Shown: positions 16,312 to 26,030, numbered from the stretch's first letter. The stretch: 64,000 nucleotides of DNA from Donghicola tyrosinivorans (GCF_003003355.1 NZ_PVTQ01000002.1:124001-188000); one strand, 5' to 3'. The notes: generated from the sequence alone by a model not told the origin. Program-made: numbers and translations.

Positions 16312-18174
16312 ATGACTGACGCGCCAGAGCCCGTATTAGGCCATTCTGTAATTCAGGATTATCTGAAAACGCTCGACGCTTCGCCGGGCGTTTATCGCAT
16401 GTTGGACTCGGAAAGCCGTGTGCTCTACGTGGGAAAAGCGCGGAATCTGCGGGCGAGGGTATCGAATTACGCCCGCCCTTCGGGGCATAGCGGGCGCATC
16501 GCGCGGATGATTTCCGAGACCGCCAGCATGATGTTTCTGACCACGCGGACAGAGACAGAGGCGCTGCTGCTAGAGCAGAACCTGATAAAACAGCTTAAAC
16601 CTCGCTACAACGTATTGTTGCGGGACGATAAGTCATTTCCCAATATCGTGGTAACCAAGAACCACGCCTTTCCGCAGATCAAAAAGCACCGTGGTAAAAA
16701 GACCGAGAAGGGCGCCTATTACGGTCCTTTTGCCAGCGCGGGGGCGGTAAACCGGACGTTGAACCAGCTGCAAAAGGTGTTCTTGCTGCGCAATTGCACG
16801 GATGCCGTGTTCCAGTCCCGTACGCGGCCTTGTCTGCTGTACCAGATCAAACGCTGCGCGGCGCCTTGTGTGGGCAAAGTCTCTGAGGCGGAATACGCCG
16901 CGCTGGTCTCGGACGCTGAACGCTTCCTGTCGGGGCGCAGCACCAAGGTTCAGGAAGAACTGGCCGCCCAGATGTCCGAGGCAGCCGAAGCGATGGAGTT
17001 CGAGCGCGCCGCTGCCTTGCGTGACCGTATCCGTGCACTGACACAGGTGCAGACTGCGCAGGGCATCAACCCCCGCACCGTGACCGAGGCCGACGTGATC
17101 GCGCTGCATATGGAAAAAGGGCAGGCCTGCGTGCAGGTCTTCTTTATTCGCGCGAACCAGAACTGGGGCAACCGTGACTTCTACCCGCGTGTGGGTAGCG
17201 AAGAGGTGTCCGAGGCCGAGGTGCTGCAAGCCTTCCTTGGGCAGTTCTATGACCAGAAGGAACCGGCGCGTCAGGTGATCTTGTCCCATGGGATCGAAGA
17301 TGATGACCTGATGTGTGAGGCCCTTTCTGAAAAGGCTGGCCGCAAGGTCGAGATCATCGTGCCCCAGCGTGGTGAGAAGGCCGAACTGGTGGAAGGGGCC
17401 TTGCGCAACGCGCGGGAAAGTCTGGCCCGCCGGATGTCCGAAAGCGCGACGCAAGCCAAGCTGCTGCGCGGTCTGGCCGAGGCCTTCCAACTGGACGGCC
17501 CGCCCGAACGGATCGAGGTCTACGACAACAGTCACATCCAAGGCACCAACGCCGTGGGCGGCATGATCGTGGCGGGGCCGGAAGGCTTCATGAAGAACCA
17601 TTATCGCAAGTTCAACATCCGCGGCGAAGACCTGACGCCGGGCGATGACTTTGGCATGATGAAAGAGGTTCTGACCCGCCGCCTGCAACGCCTGCAAAAA
17701 GAAGATCCCGACCGGACCAAAGGGCTGTGGCCCGATTTGCTGCTGATCGACGGCGGTGCAGGGCAGGTCAGTGCTGTCCATGAAATTCTGGTTGAACAGG
17801 GCGCTGAAGACGTGGCGATGGTGGGCGTCGCCAAGGGCGTGGACCGCGACCACGGCAAGGAAGAGTTCCACCGCTTTGGCGAGCGTCCCTTTGCTCTGCG
17901 TCACAATGATCCGGTGCTGTATTTCGTGCAGCGTCTGCGTGATGAGGCGCACCGCTTTGCCATCGGCACCCACCGCGCCAAGCGGGCCAAGTCTATGTCA
18001 GCCAATCCTCTGGACGATGTCGCGGGCGTGGGAGCGACCCGCAAACGCGCTTTGCTGGCCCATTTCGGCAGCGCCAAAGCGGTCAGCCGTGCCAATCTGG
18101 CGGACCTGAAAGCGGTGGAAGGTATCTCGGATGCACTGGCCGAGGCGATCTACGACCATTTCCATGAGAAATAG
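16312..18174 (+). CDS. uvrC: Excinuclease ABC subunit C
   Basis: About 620 residues. The N-terminal GIY-YIG nuclease (PGVYRMLD...[14 protein letters not shown]) makes the 3' incision, a UVR helical pair follows, and the RNase H-like C-terminal nuclease ([18 protein letters not shown]) makes the 5' incision. A HhH2 domain ends the protein. It acts with UvrA and UvrB in nucleotide excision repair. The ATG at 16312 gives the normal family length; a GTG at 16177 would add 45 residues with no resemblance to UvrC and cover the leader. Confidence 0.96.
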   Translation: MTDAPEPVLGHSVIQDYLKTLDASPGVYRMLDSESRVLYVGKARNLRARVSNYARPSGHSGRIARMISETASMMFLTTRTETEALLLEQNLIKQLKPRYNVLLRDDKSFPNIVVTKNHAFPQIKKHRGKKTEKGAYYGPFASAGAVNRTLNQLQKVFLLRNCTDAVFQSRTRPCLLYQIKRCAAPCVGKVSEAEYAALVSDAERFLSGRSTKVQEELAAQMSEAAEAMEFERAAALRDRIRALTQVQTAQGINPRTVTEADVIALHMEKGQACVQVFFIRANQNWGNRDFYPRVGSEEVSEAEVLQAFLGQFYDQKEPARQVILSHGIEDDDLMCEALSEKAGRKVEIIVPQRGEKAELVEGALRNARESLARRMSESATQAKLLRGLAEAFQLDGPPERIEVYDNSHIQGTNAVGGMIVAGPEGFMKNHYRKFNIRGEDLTPGDDFGMMKEVLTRRLQRLQKEDPDRTKGLWPDLLLIDGGAGQVSAVHEILVEQGAEDVAMVGVAKGVDRDHGKEEFHRFGERPFALRHNDPVLYFVQRLRDEAHRFAIGTHRAKRAKSMSANPLDDVAGVGATRKRALLAHFGSAKAVSRANLADLKAVEGISDALAEAIYDHFHEK

Positions 18175-18234
18175 GTCGCGCAAGCCATGCTGAGACAGCT
18201 TTTCCTGCCCGCAAAACATGGCTAAACAACCTCT

Positions 18235-18900
18235 ATGATGTGGACTGTGCCCAATATTTTGACTGTACTTCGCCTACTGGCTGCTCCGGCGCTGGGGGTG
18301 ATGTTCCTGTATTTCACGCGGCCTTACGCGGACTGGTTTGCTTTGGCGCTGTTTGTCGGCGCCTCGGTGACCGACTGGTTCGACGGCTATCTGGCGCGTG
18401 CGTGGAAACAGGTCAGCAAGATGGGCGCAATGCTGGACCCGATCGCCGATAAGGCGATGGTCAGTGTGGCTTTGCTGGTGCTGGTCAACAGCTCTCAGGT
18501 GGCGGGCTGGATTCTGCTGCCGTCGGTGCTGATCATGTTCCGCGAAGTCTTTGTCTCGGGCCTGCGGGAGTTCCTTGGCGACACCGCCGGAACGCTCAAG
18601 GTGACCAATCTGGCCAAGTGGAAAACCACCGTGCAGATGGTGGCGATTTCCGTGCTGTTTGCCCAAGGTATCTTCCAGCACTATTTCATTGCGGGCAGCT
18701 GGGGCATGGATCCGGCAATGGTCGAGGCCGTGCTGTCCGGTGCGGAAAACGATCACGGCGGGCTTGTCTCTATGTATCAGGGTATGGTCTGGTCGGGCTA
18801 CGCGGGTATTGCCTTGCTGTGGCTGGCGGCGGCTTTGACGCTGATCACCGGTCTGGACTATTTCCGCAAGGCAATGCCCTACCTGAAGGAGGGGGCATGA
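18235..18900 (+). CDS. pgsA: CDP-diacylglycerol--glycerol-3-phosphate 3-phosphatidyltransferase
   Basis: A 221-residue membrane enzyme. The CDP-alcohol phosphotransferase motif is complete in DWFDGYLAR, eight residues, G, then LDPIADKAM. It makes phosphatidylglycerol phosphate, the precursor of PG and cardiolipin. About five to six TM spans are visible. Two adjacent ATGs (18235 and 18238) are possible starts. It overlaps moaD by 4 nt; the uvrC-pgsA-moaD-moaE order is typical of this bacterial group. Confidence 0.95.
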   Translation: MMWTVPNILTVLRLLAAPALGVMFLYFTRPYADWFALALFVGASVTDWFDGYLARAWKQVSKMGAMLDPIADKAMVSVALLVLVNSSQVAGWILLPSVLIMFREVFVSGLREFLGDTAGTLKVTNLAKWKTTVQMVAISVLFAQGIFQHYFIAGSWGMDPAMVEAVLSGAENDHGGLVSMYQGMVWSGYAGIALLWLAAALTLITGLDYFRKAMPYLKEGA

Positions 18901-19148
18901 AACTGGACGTGATGTATTTCGCTTGGGTGCGCGAGCGGATCGGTATTCCGCGCGAAACCATCGAGACCGAGGCAACCACCGTGGCCGAACTGGTCAAGGA
19001 ACTAAGCGCCCGTGAAGAGCGCTATGAGGTGGCCTTTAGCGATCTGGACGCCCTGCGTGTCGCCGTGGATCAGGACCTGACCGACTTTGACGCCGCTATC
19101 TCCAATGCCCGCGAGGTGGCGTTCTTTCCGCCGATGACGGGGGGCTGA
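18897..19148 (+). CDS. moaD: Molybdopterin synthase small subunit MoaD
   Basis: An 83-residue ubiquitin-fold sulfur carrier starting MKLDVMYFAWVRERIG and ending PPMTGG. The terminal Gly-Gly is adenylated and thiocarboxylated to donate sulfur to precursor Z. It overlaps pgsA by ATGA and is followed 4 nt later by its partner moaE. Confidence 0.96.
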   Translation: MKLDVMYFAWVRERIGIPRETIETEATTVAELVKELSAREERYEVAFSDLDALRVAVDQDLTDFDAAISNAREVAFFPPMTGG

Positions 19149-19152
19149 GCCC

Positions 19153-19605
19153 ATGCGGATTTCCGTGCAAGAAGCCGCCTTTGATGCGGGCGCCGAGCTG
19201 AACGCGTTTCAGGCGGGCAAAGTGGATATGGGCGCTGTGGTCAGCTTTAGCGGCATCGTCCGCGATCTGCCCGAAGCGCCTTTGCGCCATATGCTGATCG
19301 AACATTACCCCGGGATGACTGAACGCGCCCTGACCAAGATCGCAGAAGAGGCCATGTCGCGCTGGAACCTTGGGGATGTGCTGGTCATTCACCGCTTTGG
19401 CCAGATGGCCCCCGGTGATCAGATCATGATGGTCGCCACTGCCAGCCCGCATCGGAAAGATGCCTTCGCGGCGGCGGATTTCCTGATGGACTACCTCAAG
19501 TCTCGCGCGCCTTTCTGGAAGAAAGAAGTGACTGCGGACGGGGCCGACTGGGTTGCCTCAAAGCAAGAGGACGAAGACGCCCTCAAACAATGGGAACAGG
19601 ATTAG
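19153..19605 (+). CDS. moaE: Molybdopterin synthase catalytic subunit MoaE
   Basis: A 150-residue protein of normal length, with GAVVSFSGIVRDLP, LMIEHYPGMTE-like LIEHYPGM, VIHRFGQMAPGDQIMMV, the dimer segment SPHRKDAF and the active-site lysines of KSRAPFWKKE. With MoaD it forms the heterotetrameric synthase that converts precursor Z to molybdopterin. The stop codon lies at the foot of an intrinsic terminator. Confidence 0.97.
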   Translation: MRISVQEAAFDAGAELNAFQAGKVDMGAVVSFSGIVRDLPEAPLRHMLIEHYPGMTERALTKIAEEAMSRWNLGDVLVIHRFGQMAPGDQIMMVATASPHRKDAFAAADFLMDYLKSRAPFWKKEVTADGADWVASKQEDEDALKQWEQD

Positions 19606-19630
19606 GGGCGCATAAGGCGCCCCATTTTAT
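19605..19630 (+). terminator. Intrinsic terminator of the uvrC-pgsA-moaDE unit
   Basis: GGGGCGC-ATAAG-GCGCCCC gives a 7-bp GC stem followed by ATTTTATT. It overlaps the last base of the moaE stop. Confidence 0.75.
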
Positions 19631-19670
19631 TGGGCTGCGATGTTCCACAAGTTGGCGGGGAAACCAGCAA

Positions 19671-20318
19671 CTACCATTGTGTAGAGAGTGCGATCCAGAC
19701 GCCCGCAAACATCAGCGCTCCGCCAATGTTGACCCATGTGTGCCATATCGCATACCGGAACGGCATCGATTTTCTAGCGTAAAACACTGTCCCGACGACG
19801 TAAGCTGCTGATCCCGCCAGAATGCACCACAGCGCCGTGACAGAGACATTTGTGAGGTCAGGCAGGGCACCCAGCCCGATGGCACCTAACCCGAGGTAGG
19901 ATGCCGTAGACCAGCGCGACTTGACCGTTTCGTTGGTGATCTTGTTCCAGACGGCCAAGGCTGTCAGCCCCCAGCACACCCATAGCAAGGCCATGGTCCA
20001 CGTCGTGCCCGCCAATACAAAGAAGGGCGTGAACGTCCCTGCAATGCTGGGATAGATTGCAGCGTGGTCGATGCGTCGCAATAGCGTGCGCCGGTGGTGC
20101 AACGTCAGAAAGTGATATGCACAAGAAGCTAGATTAGATGCCAGCGCGCAAAGCACATATACCACAACCGCCACAACCAGCTTGGTTTCGAGATCGTGGA
20201 TTGCTTTAGAAACTAGTATTCCGCCGGCCAAAAGGATCGCAAGCAGCCCGACCGCATGAACCGCGATATCGGCATGACGATGAGATTGGACAGGGCTTGG
20301 ATATGTCGCGGCCGTCAT
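19671..20318 (-). CDS. Hemolysin III-like (PAQR family) membrane protein
   Basis: About 215 residues with seven hydrophobic spans. PAQR/hemolysin III hallmarks: ASCAYHFLTLHH after TM2, RRIDHAAIYPSIAGTFTPF, and a C-terminal RYAIWHTWVNIGG with a conserved His. These His residues form the zinc-dependent hydrolase-like site of the superfamily; activity in bacteria is unsettled. The start at 20318 (MTAATYPSPVQSHRHAD) is favoured over a longer frame beginning at 20363. It lies downstream of the OmpA/coiled-coil pair on the same strand. Confidence 0.85.
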   Translation of the reverse strand: MTAATYPSPVQSHRHADIAVHAVGLLAILLAGGILVSKAIHDLETKLVVAVVVYVLCALASNLASCAYHFLTLHHRRTLLRRIDHAAIYPSIAGTFTPFFVLAGTTWTMALLWVCWGLTALAVWNKITNETVKSRWSTASYLGLGAIGLGALPDLTNVSVTALWCILAGSAAYVVGTVFYARKSMPFRYAIWHTWVNIGGALMFAGVWIALSTQW

Positions 20319-20428
20319 CTTGATCCTGAGCAAAAGTTTGTCAGGCGCTACCTTCAGGCGCACGCAAAGTCCATGTTTACGGCGCGTCAGACACTGCCGC
20401 TGAGAACTGTGACGGCTTTCCGTTCCGC

Positions 20429-20752
20429 TTACCGTTTCTGGTTCCGGATGTACTGGCGCAGTTCTTCGGTTTCCTGACGGGCGTCGCGCAAGCCGTCCAT
20501 AGCAGCGGACAGTTCCGCCTCGGCCTGTGCCAATTGGTTGGTCAGGTCAGCCTCGCGCTGTTGCAGGTAAGTGATTGCCTGATCGCGGGTTTCTTCTGCC
20601 TCGTGCAGTTCGCGGGCCAGACGTTCCAACTCGCTGACATCGTCCTTGGAGACACGGGTAAAGCGGTGCACCAGCCAATGAGAGAACCAGCCGATCATAT
20701 AGGCCACGAACAGAATAATAGCGGTGGCAACAATAAACTCAGTTCTGTTCAT
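20429..20752 (-). CDS. Membrane-anchored coiled-coil protein
   Basis: A 107-residue protein. One N-terminal TM (FIVATAIILFVAYMIGWF) is followed by a roughly 65-residue heptad-rich coiled coil (SELERLARELHEAEE... QLAQAEAELSAAMDGL). The start at 20752 (MNRTEFIV) overlaps the 3' end of the OmpA-family gene by 14 nt, implying coupled translation. It probably assembles at the inner membrane near its OmpA partner. I do not know a named family. Confidence 0.75.
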   Translation of the reverse strand: MNRTEFIVATAIILFVAYMIGWFSHWLVHRFTRVSKDDVSELERLARELHEAEETRDQAITYLQQREADLTNQLAQAEAELSAAMDGLRDARQETEELRQYIRNQKR

Positions 20753-22646
20753 CGGTCGGCTCGTCCTCGGTCTGCGGGGCTGCGTCTTCTTCTGCGCTGC
20801 TTGTGTCGTCGGTTTCAAGTGCTTCTTCCGCTTCTAGCGCGGTTTCGGCAGTGTGCAGGCGGAATTCGATCCGGCGGTTCGCCTCGCGGCCTTCTTCGGT
20901 GCCATTGTCGGCGATGGGGTTTGCCTCGCCAAAGCCGATGGCCACAAAGTCCGCCACACGAACGCGGTGCGACATCAGATAGTTCAGAACCGATTGGGCG
21001 CGCTGTTCGGACAGCTGCTGGTTCATGGTCTCGCGGCCCTGACTGTCGGTGTATCCGGCGATCTCAAGCGGGAAGGGGGGGCAATCGGTCAGCAACTCGA
21101 CAATCTTCTCCATCGTGTCCTGCGACGCGGCCGAGATGTTGCTGGAACCCGGATCGAAGGTGATCTTATTCGCGCTGTTCAAGGCGCGGATGTCGGAGAT
21201 GCATTCGTCAGGCGTCGGGATGTTCTTCAGCGGGTCCAGTTCCTCGACATAGCGGACGCGGATCGCAAATTCCGCACCTTCACCCAGTTTTTCCGACAGG
21301 ATACGGGCGACGTCGGCGCGGGCGCTTTCAAAGCCGGTGTTGCCTGCCACGGTAATCTTTTCGGGGGTGACGGTCACAGTGCCGTCGTGCAGGCGGGACA
21401 GGGCCTCGATCCCCGCCAGAACGCGCAGGGACCAGCCAGCGGGTGTTTCCGCGTCCAGACGGGCCTGCATATCCACAGCCTCGGCACCAAATCGGGCGCG
21501 GGCGTAGCTTTCGGTGGTCTTGCGGCTAAGCTCATCGGTGATGCGGCCTTGGATCAGCAGCTTGCCTTCTTCGTCCAGCGCGGCGGTGAATTCGATCGGG
21601 CCGCCTGTTGTCTCTTCGGTCTCAACGCGGGTGGCGTGCAGGGTGAAAGCCTCGGGCAGGCTGTTTTCCAGACGGCCCACCACGCGATCAAAGGTGGCCG
21701 CATCCGTGTCTGCATCGGCGATCAGGCTGATGTCCGCGTCCGAGATGGTAAACGTGCCGGTGCCGATTTCGTTCAAGCCACGGATCATCCGTTCGGCAGC
21801 TGCGGCCCATTGGATCGAAGGCGAACCCAGACCAACCGTACATAGCGAACCTGCGGTCACGCCCGCGGCTTCGGCCGCCTTCAGAATGCGGTCACGGGAT
21901 TCGCTGGTGTCGGCGGCGCAGGCGTCAAAGCGTGCGCCTTCGGCATCCTTCACAAACCGCAAGGTGAAGGGAGTGATTACGGGACGGGGCGCGGTGATAT
22001 CCAGCTCGACCTGAAGGCCAGAGGGAACATCGCGCAGCAGTTCGGTTTCCAGACGGCGCTTTTCGGCGGCACTGTCCGAGATCGCCTTGACCAGCACATG
22101 ATCGGCCGCAATCGAGATTTTCGAACGCGGCACAGAGCCAAGCGCATCGATGGCGTAATCGACAGCTGGTTGCCACAGGGCAGGGGCATCATAGTCGGCG
22201 GTTTGCAGCAGGTCGGTGACCGAGCCTTTGGTGATCCGCTCAACCTCTTTCAGCAGGTCTTCGCGATCCATCTCTTCGGGAATCAGGCCAATCAGCGTGG
22301 TGCCGGAATCGTTGCGCAGCACCTCGATCGAAAAGCGCGGCGCGGTGATCTCATGGGGCTTTAGCACTTCCATCCGGTCGATGACGCGGGCACCATCCAC
22401 AATCTTGGCAGCGGCATTGATCGCAGAAAAACGGCGGGCCTCGCTGGGGGCGGTGCCGAACAGGCGCACTTGCAGGCCGTCGGCCTCAACCTCGACCCAG
22501 TCCTGCCCCGCATCGCTGAGGGCCATCGCAACGCCGGTTTCGGAATATTCCTCAATCTTCGTGGCGGCCAGAGAGGCTCCGAAAAAGCAAAGAACGCCGG
22601 CTGTGCAGAGAATCGCCAGAGTAATCACTAAAGAACTAAGCCGCAT
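20739..22646 (-). CDS. OmpA-family protein with BON-like repeats
   Basis: A 635-residue envelope protein. An N-terminal signal anchor (SLVITLAILCTAGVLCFFG) is followed by BON-like segments: residues about 50-95 (VRLFGTAPSEARRF...) and again about 355-470 (LLIQGRITDELSRK...). The C-terminal peptidoglycan-binding OmpA domain has ITFDPGSSNIS, IAGYTDSQG and the LSEQRAQSVLNYL helix with FGEANPI and ANRRIEF. The last about 35 residues are acidic. It likely tethers the envelope to peptidoglycan. It is translationally coupled to the downstream coiled-coil gene. Confidence 0.85.
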   Translation of the reverse strand: MRLSSLVITLAILCTAGVLCFFGASLAATKIEEYSETGVAMALSDAGQDWVEVEADGLQVRLFGTAPSEARRFSAINAAAKIVDGARVIDRMEVLKPHEITAPRFSIEVLRNDSGTTLIGLIPEEMDREDLLKEVERITKGSVTDLLQTADYDAPALWQPAVDYAIDALGSVPRSKISIAADHVLVKAISDSAAEKRRLETELLRDVPSGLQVELDITAPRPVITPFTLRFVKDAEGARFDACAADTSESRDRILKAAEAAGVTAGSLCTVGLGSPSIQWAAAAERMIRGLNEIGTGTFTISDADISLIADADTDAATFDRVVGRLENSLPEAFTLHATRVETEETTGGPIEFTAALDEEGKLLIQGRITDELSRKTTESYARARFGAEAVDMQARLDAETPAGWSLRVLAGIEALSRLHDGTVTVTPEKITVAGNTGFESARADVARILSEKLGEGAEFAIRVRYVEELDPLKNIPTPDECISDIRALNSANKITFDPGSSNISAASQDTMEKIVELLTDCPPFPLEIAGYTDSQGRETMNQQLSEQRAQSVLNYLMSHRVRVADFVAIGFGEANPIADNGTEEGREANRRIEFRLHTAETALEAEEALETDDTSSAEEDAAPQTEDEPTDEQN

Positions 22647-22708
22647 GGACCTTCCTTCCGTCCTGAAGATGTGCCCGAAGGTCTATGGCCTTGCGGGCGC
22701 GGGATCAA

Positions 22709-23671
22709 TCAAGTGAAAAGTGCGACGGCGAAAAACAGCACAGGCAACAGTCCGGTGTCCCGATTGGCGCGGAACAGGAACAGGCAGATGTCGGGGTCGT
22801 TGATGTCCAGTTTGCGCAGTTGCCAGATCATATGCCACGCAGCGGCCCAAGGGGCACCGATGGCCAGCGCAAGGGTCAAAACATTGGCGTTCGGCAGGGC
22901 GAAAAGGACAGACGCGGCCATAAGAATAACGCTGATCAGCATGAACAGGCGCAACCAGCGGGGACTGTTTTCACCAAAGAGGCGGGCTGTGGATTTCACC
23001 CCGATCAGGGCGTCATCCTCGGTGTCCTGATGGGCGTAGATGGTGTCATAGAACAGCGTCCAAGCCATGCCCGACAGATACAGCAGGAACGCAGGCCAGC
23101 CGATATCTCCGGTGACAGCCGCCCATGCCAGCAGCGCACCCCAGTTGAATGCGATGCCCAGAAAGATCTGTGGCCACCAGGTGAATCGCTTGGCAAAGGG
23201 ATAGACCGCCACGGGGGCCAGCGACATCACCCCTAGCATGATCGCCAGCGGATGCAGGGTCAGCAGCAGGCCAAAGGCGATTAGCGCCTGAACAGCCATC
23301 CAGACGGCCGCTTGTTTCACCGTGACCTGCCCCGAAGGGATGGGGCGCGACTTGGTGCGGGCGACCTCGGCATCGAACTTGCGGTCAGTGATGTCGTTCC
23401 ACGTGCAGCCTGCGCCGCGCATCAAGAACGCACCAATCGCGCAGACCACCATTACCCAGATCACATCGGGTCCAAAGCGGTCCTGACTAAGCGAGGCCAG
23501 CAGCGCCGACCAAAGACATGGCAACAGCAGCAGCCACGTTCCCGCTGGACGGTCGGCTCGGCTAAGGCGCAGATAGGGCTGTGCAAATCGCGGCGCCAGC
23601 CTGTCCACCCAATTGCCAACCGAATCGGCAACCTGGCCCGTGGCCTCTGGTGCATTGTTCTTTGCGGGCAT
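22709..23671 (-). CDS. ubiA: 4-hydroxybenzoate polyprenyltransferase
   Basis: A 320-residue polytopic membrane prenyltransferase. Both Asp-rich motifs are present: NDITDRKFDAEVARTKSRP (first) and YAHQDTEDD (second), which bind Mg-diphosphate of the polyprenyl donor. It prenylates 4-hydroxybenzoate in ubiquinone synthesis. The start at 23671 is only 11 bp from the divergent rsmE start. The polyprenyl donor would come from the synthase encoded at 51401-52444. Confidence 0.95.
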   Translation of the reverse strand: MPAKNNAPEATGQVADSVGNWVDRLAPRFAQPYLRLSRADRPAGTWLLLLPCLWSALLASLSQDRFGPDVIWVMVVCAIGAFLMRGAGCTWNDITDRKFDAEVARTKSRPIPSGQVTVKQAAVWMAVQALIAFGLLLTLHPLAIMLGVMSLAPVAVYPFAKRFTWWPQIFLGIAFNWGALLAWAAVTGDIGWPAFLLYLSGMAWTLFYDTIYAHQDTEDDALIGVKSTARLFGENSPRWLRLFMLISVILMAASVLFALPNANVLTLALAIGAPWAAAWHMIWQLRKLDINDPDICLFLFRANRDTGLLPVLFFAVALFT

Positions 23672-23682
23672 AAGGTGTCTCC

Positions 23683-24408
23683 ATGTCGACGAACGCCAAA
23701 ATACGCCTCTATGTAGATCACCCCTTGGGGCAGGGGCAAACCATTCCCTTGGAACGCGAGCAAGCTCATTACCTCTTTGGGGTGATGCGCCTGTCTGTGG
23801 GGCAGCACGTGTTGCTTTTCGATGGTAAGAACGGGGAATTTCTGGCCGAGGTGACCGAGGCCGGTAAGCGCGGCGGTTTGCTGACCTGCCTTGAGCAAAC
23901 GCGTCCCCTGCAACTGCCGCCCGATTTGTGGCTGATGTTCGCCCCGATAAAAAAGGCGCGGACCGATTTTATCGTCGAAAAGGCAACGGAAATGGGCGCG
24001 GCGCGGATCATGCCCGTGCAAACCGATTTCACGAACTCAGAGCGCATTCGGCAGGACCGTCTGCAAGCCCACGCTCTGGAAGCAGCCGAGCAATGCGGCG
24101 GTACCTTCGTGCCCGAAGTCTGCGATCTGCAAAAGCTGGATCGCCTGCTGGCCGATTGGCCCGAAGACCGGCAGCTGATGTTCTGCGATGAGGCCCGCAT
24201 GGGCGAGGCGCTGGGTCTGACCGGCGCAACCCGTGGCCCTTGGGCGATCCTGATCGGCCCCGAAGGCGGTTTTTCTGAGGCCGAACGCACCCGTTTGGGG
24301 GCTCTGCCTCAGGCCCGTGTTGTCAGCCTTGGGCCACGCATCCTGCGGGCGGACACGGCGGCAGTGGCGGCAATGACTTTGTGGCAAGAACATCTTGGCG
24401 ATTGGTGA
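23683..24408 (+). CDS. rsmE: 16S rRNA m3U1498 methyltransferase
   Basis: A 241-residue SPOUT methyltransferase with an N-terminal PUA-like domain (YLFGVMRLSVGQ), KKARTDFIVEKATEMGA, the SAM-binding knot LIGPEGGFSEAE and SLGPRILRADTAA. It methylates U1498 of 16S rRNA. The gene is divergent from ubiA with an 11-bp gap and is followed 3 nt later by a kinase-like gene. Confidence 0.95.
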   Translation: MSTNAKIRLYVDHPLGQGQTIPLEREQAHYLFGVMRLSVGQHVLLFDGKNGEFLAEVTEAGKRGGLLTCLEQTRPLQLPPDLWLMFAPIKKARTDFIVEKATEMGAARIMPVQTDFTNSERIRQDRLQAHALEAAEQCGGTFVPEVCDLQKLDRLLADWPEDRQLMFCDEARMGEALGLTGATRGPWAILIGPEGGFSEAERTRLGALPQARVVSLGPRILRADTAAVAAMTLWQEHLGDW

Positions 24409-24411
24409 GCG

Positions 24412-25359
24412 ATGGAAGAGTGGCTGGACCCTGCACTTGAGTTGGACCTGATTGCCGGTTTTGACGAGGCCCTTGCCCGCGCAGGCATGTCCGGACACTG
24501 CAAAATCCGCGCAATCCTGAAGGATTCGCCCGAAACGCTGGTAGCCCTTGGGGATTTTGACGCCGATCTGGTGGTCTTTAAACTGTTTCGCGGCCCTGAC
24601 GCGGGAAAGCTGGTCAGGAAAGCCGCCGAGGCGCTGAACTTTTTCGAAAAGCGCCTGAAAACTGCCGATGCGGCTATGGTCTCGGTCGTGGCCACTGCGC
24701 CCAAGGCGGGCATTCTGGTGATGACACAGGCCGCAGGTACACCGGTGAACCGCCTCTTAGGGGTGGAAAGCGTGGATCAGCACGCGCTGATGCGGCGCTG
24801 TGCGAATTGGTTGACCGTTTGCGCAGGGGATGACTTGGAGGTGCGCCGGATGGCTCCTGGCAAACCGATCCAAGAGGTGAAAGCCCTGTTCGAGGAATAC
24901 CACGATCAAGACATGCACCGGTTGGCCAAACGCCTGTTGCGTGAATTGCGCAAGCAGCGCGAGCCGCTGAAAGGTCATCCCCTGGTCTGGAGCTATTCGC
25001 ACGGTGACTATGCCCCCGTGAACGCCAGCGACGACGGCAACTGTCTGACCGCATACGATATTCAAGGCGTGCCGCGTTTGCCGCTGGCTCGTGTCGCCTG
25101 CCGTTTTCTGGTGGCCAAGGACCTGAACCGCCCGCCTGCGGATCGTCTGCTTTGGGGACTGGATGCGGATATGGCGATGGCCTTTCTTTCGGGACTGCCG
25201 CCCTCTGTCGGTGAAGATATGGCGGTGATCCGCTTCTATATCGGGATCGCAATGGCGCAGCGTCTGATGCGTGACAACTTTAACGATGAAGGCCGTAAGG
25301 CTGTGAAAAAGCGTATCCAGATGTATTTGCGCGATCCGGTACCGGCGCAGGAAGACTGA
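24412..25359 (+). CDS. Kinase-like (aminoglycoside phosphotransferase-fold) protein
   Basis: A 315-residue protein that seems to have a divergent protein-kinase-like fold. VVFKLFRG (Lys57) could be the ATP-binding strand; SHGDYAPVN (Asp199, Asn204) matches the HGDxxxxN catalytic loop of the APH/choline kinase group; AYDIQG (Asp216) takes the place of the Mg-binding DxD/DFG. The substrate is unknown. Possible targets include a small molecule or tRNA/rRNA, given coupling to rsmE (3 nt gap), but this is conjecture. No family name is assigned. Confidence 0.65.
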   Translation: MEEWLDPALELDLIAGFDEALARAGMSGHCKIRAILKDSPETLVALGDFDADLVVFKLFRGPDAGKLVRKAAEALNFFEKRLKTADAAMVSVVATAPKAGILVMTQAAGTPVNRLLGVESVDQHALMRRCANWLTVCAGDDLEVRRMAPGKPIQEVKALFEEYHDQDMHRLAKRLLRELRKQREPLKGHPLVWSYSHGDYAPVNASDDGNCLTAYDIQGVPRLPLARVACRFLVAKDLNRPPADRLLWGLDADMAMAFLSGLPPSVGEDMAVIRFYIGIAMAQRLMRDNFNDEGRKAVKKRIQMYLRDPVPAQED

Positions 25360-25464
25360 CGCCTTTCCCGCTTTTCCTGTCGCTCGGCGGGTTGGAAAAC
25401 CAGAATGCAGGGTTATCTTGGGGAAAGAGCAAGCCGCTCTTGATGCTTGCGGAAAGGTGCACCG

Positions 25465-25971
25465 ATGATCCGGCCAGAGGTAAAAGAAGCCCTGATGCGT
25501 TGGCGCGGCGTCATCGCCTCGCTTGTGGTGGCAGCTTTAGGTCTGCGGTGGTTGGTGACCGGCTTTGGTTTTATCCCGTGGATCGGTGCGGCGCTTTTGG
25601 TGGCGGGCATCGCGCTGGCGTTGGCGGCCTTGCAGAAGATGCGGTTTTCCCAAGGACGCGGCGGCCCCGGTGTGGTCGAACATCTTGAGGGCCAAGTGGT
25701 CTATTACGGCCCCGATAGCGGCGGCGTTGTCGCTTTGACCGAACTTTATCGTCTGGAACTGGACCCAAGCCGCTCTCCTGCGGTGTGGCGGATGTATCAG
25801 ACCAAGATGGATACTGTAGAAATTCCGGTCACTGCCGAAGGGGCGGACGCCCTTTTTGACATCTTTTCGCGGCTGCCCGGAATCAACACCACACGCATGA
25901 TTGATGAGTTGCGCTCTGGCGCACATGACCCTGTTACAATTTGGCGCAAGGACCACTTGCGGCTGCATTGA
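25465..25971 (+). CDS. Two-span membrane protein of unknown function
   Basis: A 168-residue protein. Two adjacent hydrophobic spans lie at about 12-50 (ASLVVAALGLRWLV, PWIGAALLVAGIALALAAL), followed by a soluble domain with VEHLEGQVVYYGPDSGGVVAL and LYRLELDP. The start ATG at 25465 has GGAAAGG upstream. It lies between the kinase-like gene and gshA, about 60 nt before the latter. I do not recognise a characterised family. Confidence 0.75.
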   Translation: MIRPEVKEALMRWRGVIASLVVAALGLRWLVTGFGFIPWIGAALLVAGIALALAALQKMRFSQGRGGPGVVEHLEGQVVYYGPDSGGVVALTELYRLELDPSRSPAVWRMYQTKMDTVEIPVTAEGADALFDIFSRLPGINTTRMIDELRSGAHDPVTIWRKDHLRLH

Positions 25972-26030
25972 CACAGACTGTCAAATCGGCACAGGTGTTT
26001 CACTCACGACGGAATAAGCGGAGATCCCGG

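Noticed and set aside
16633-17973. 446-codon minus frame
   Set aside because: Shadow of uvrC, no start signal or family resemblance.
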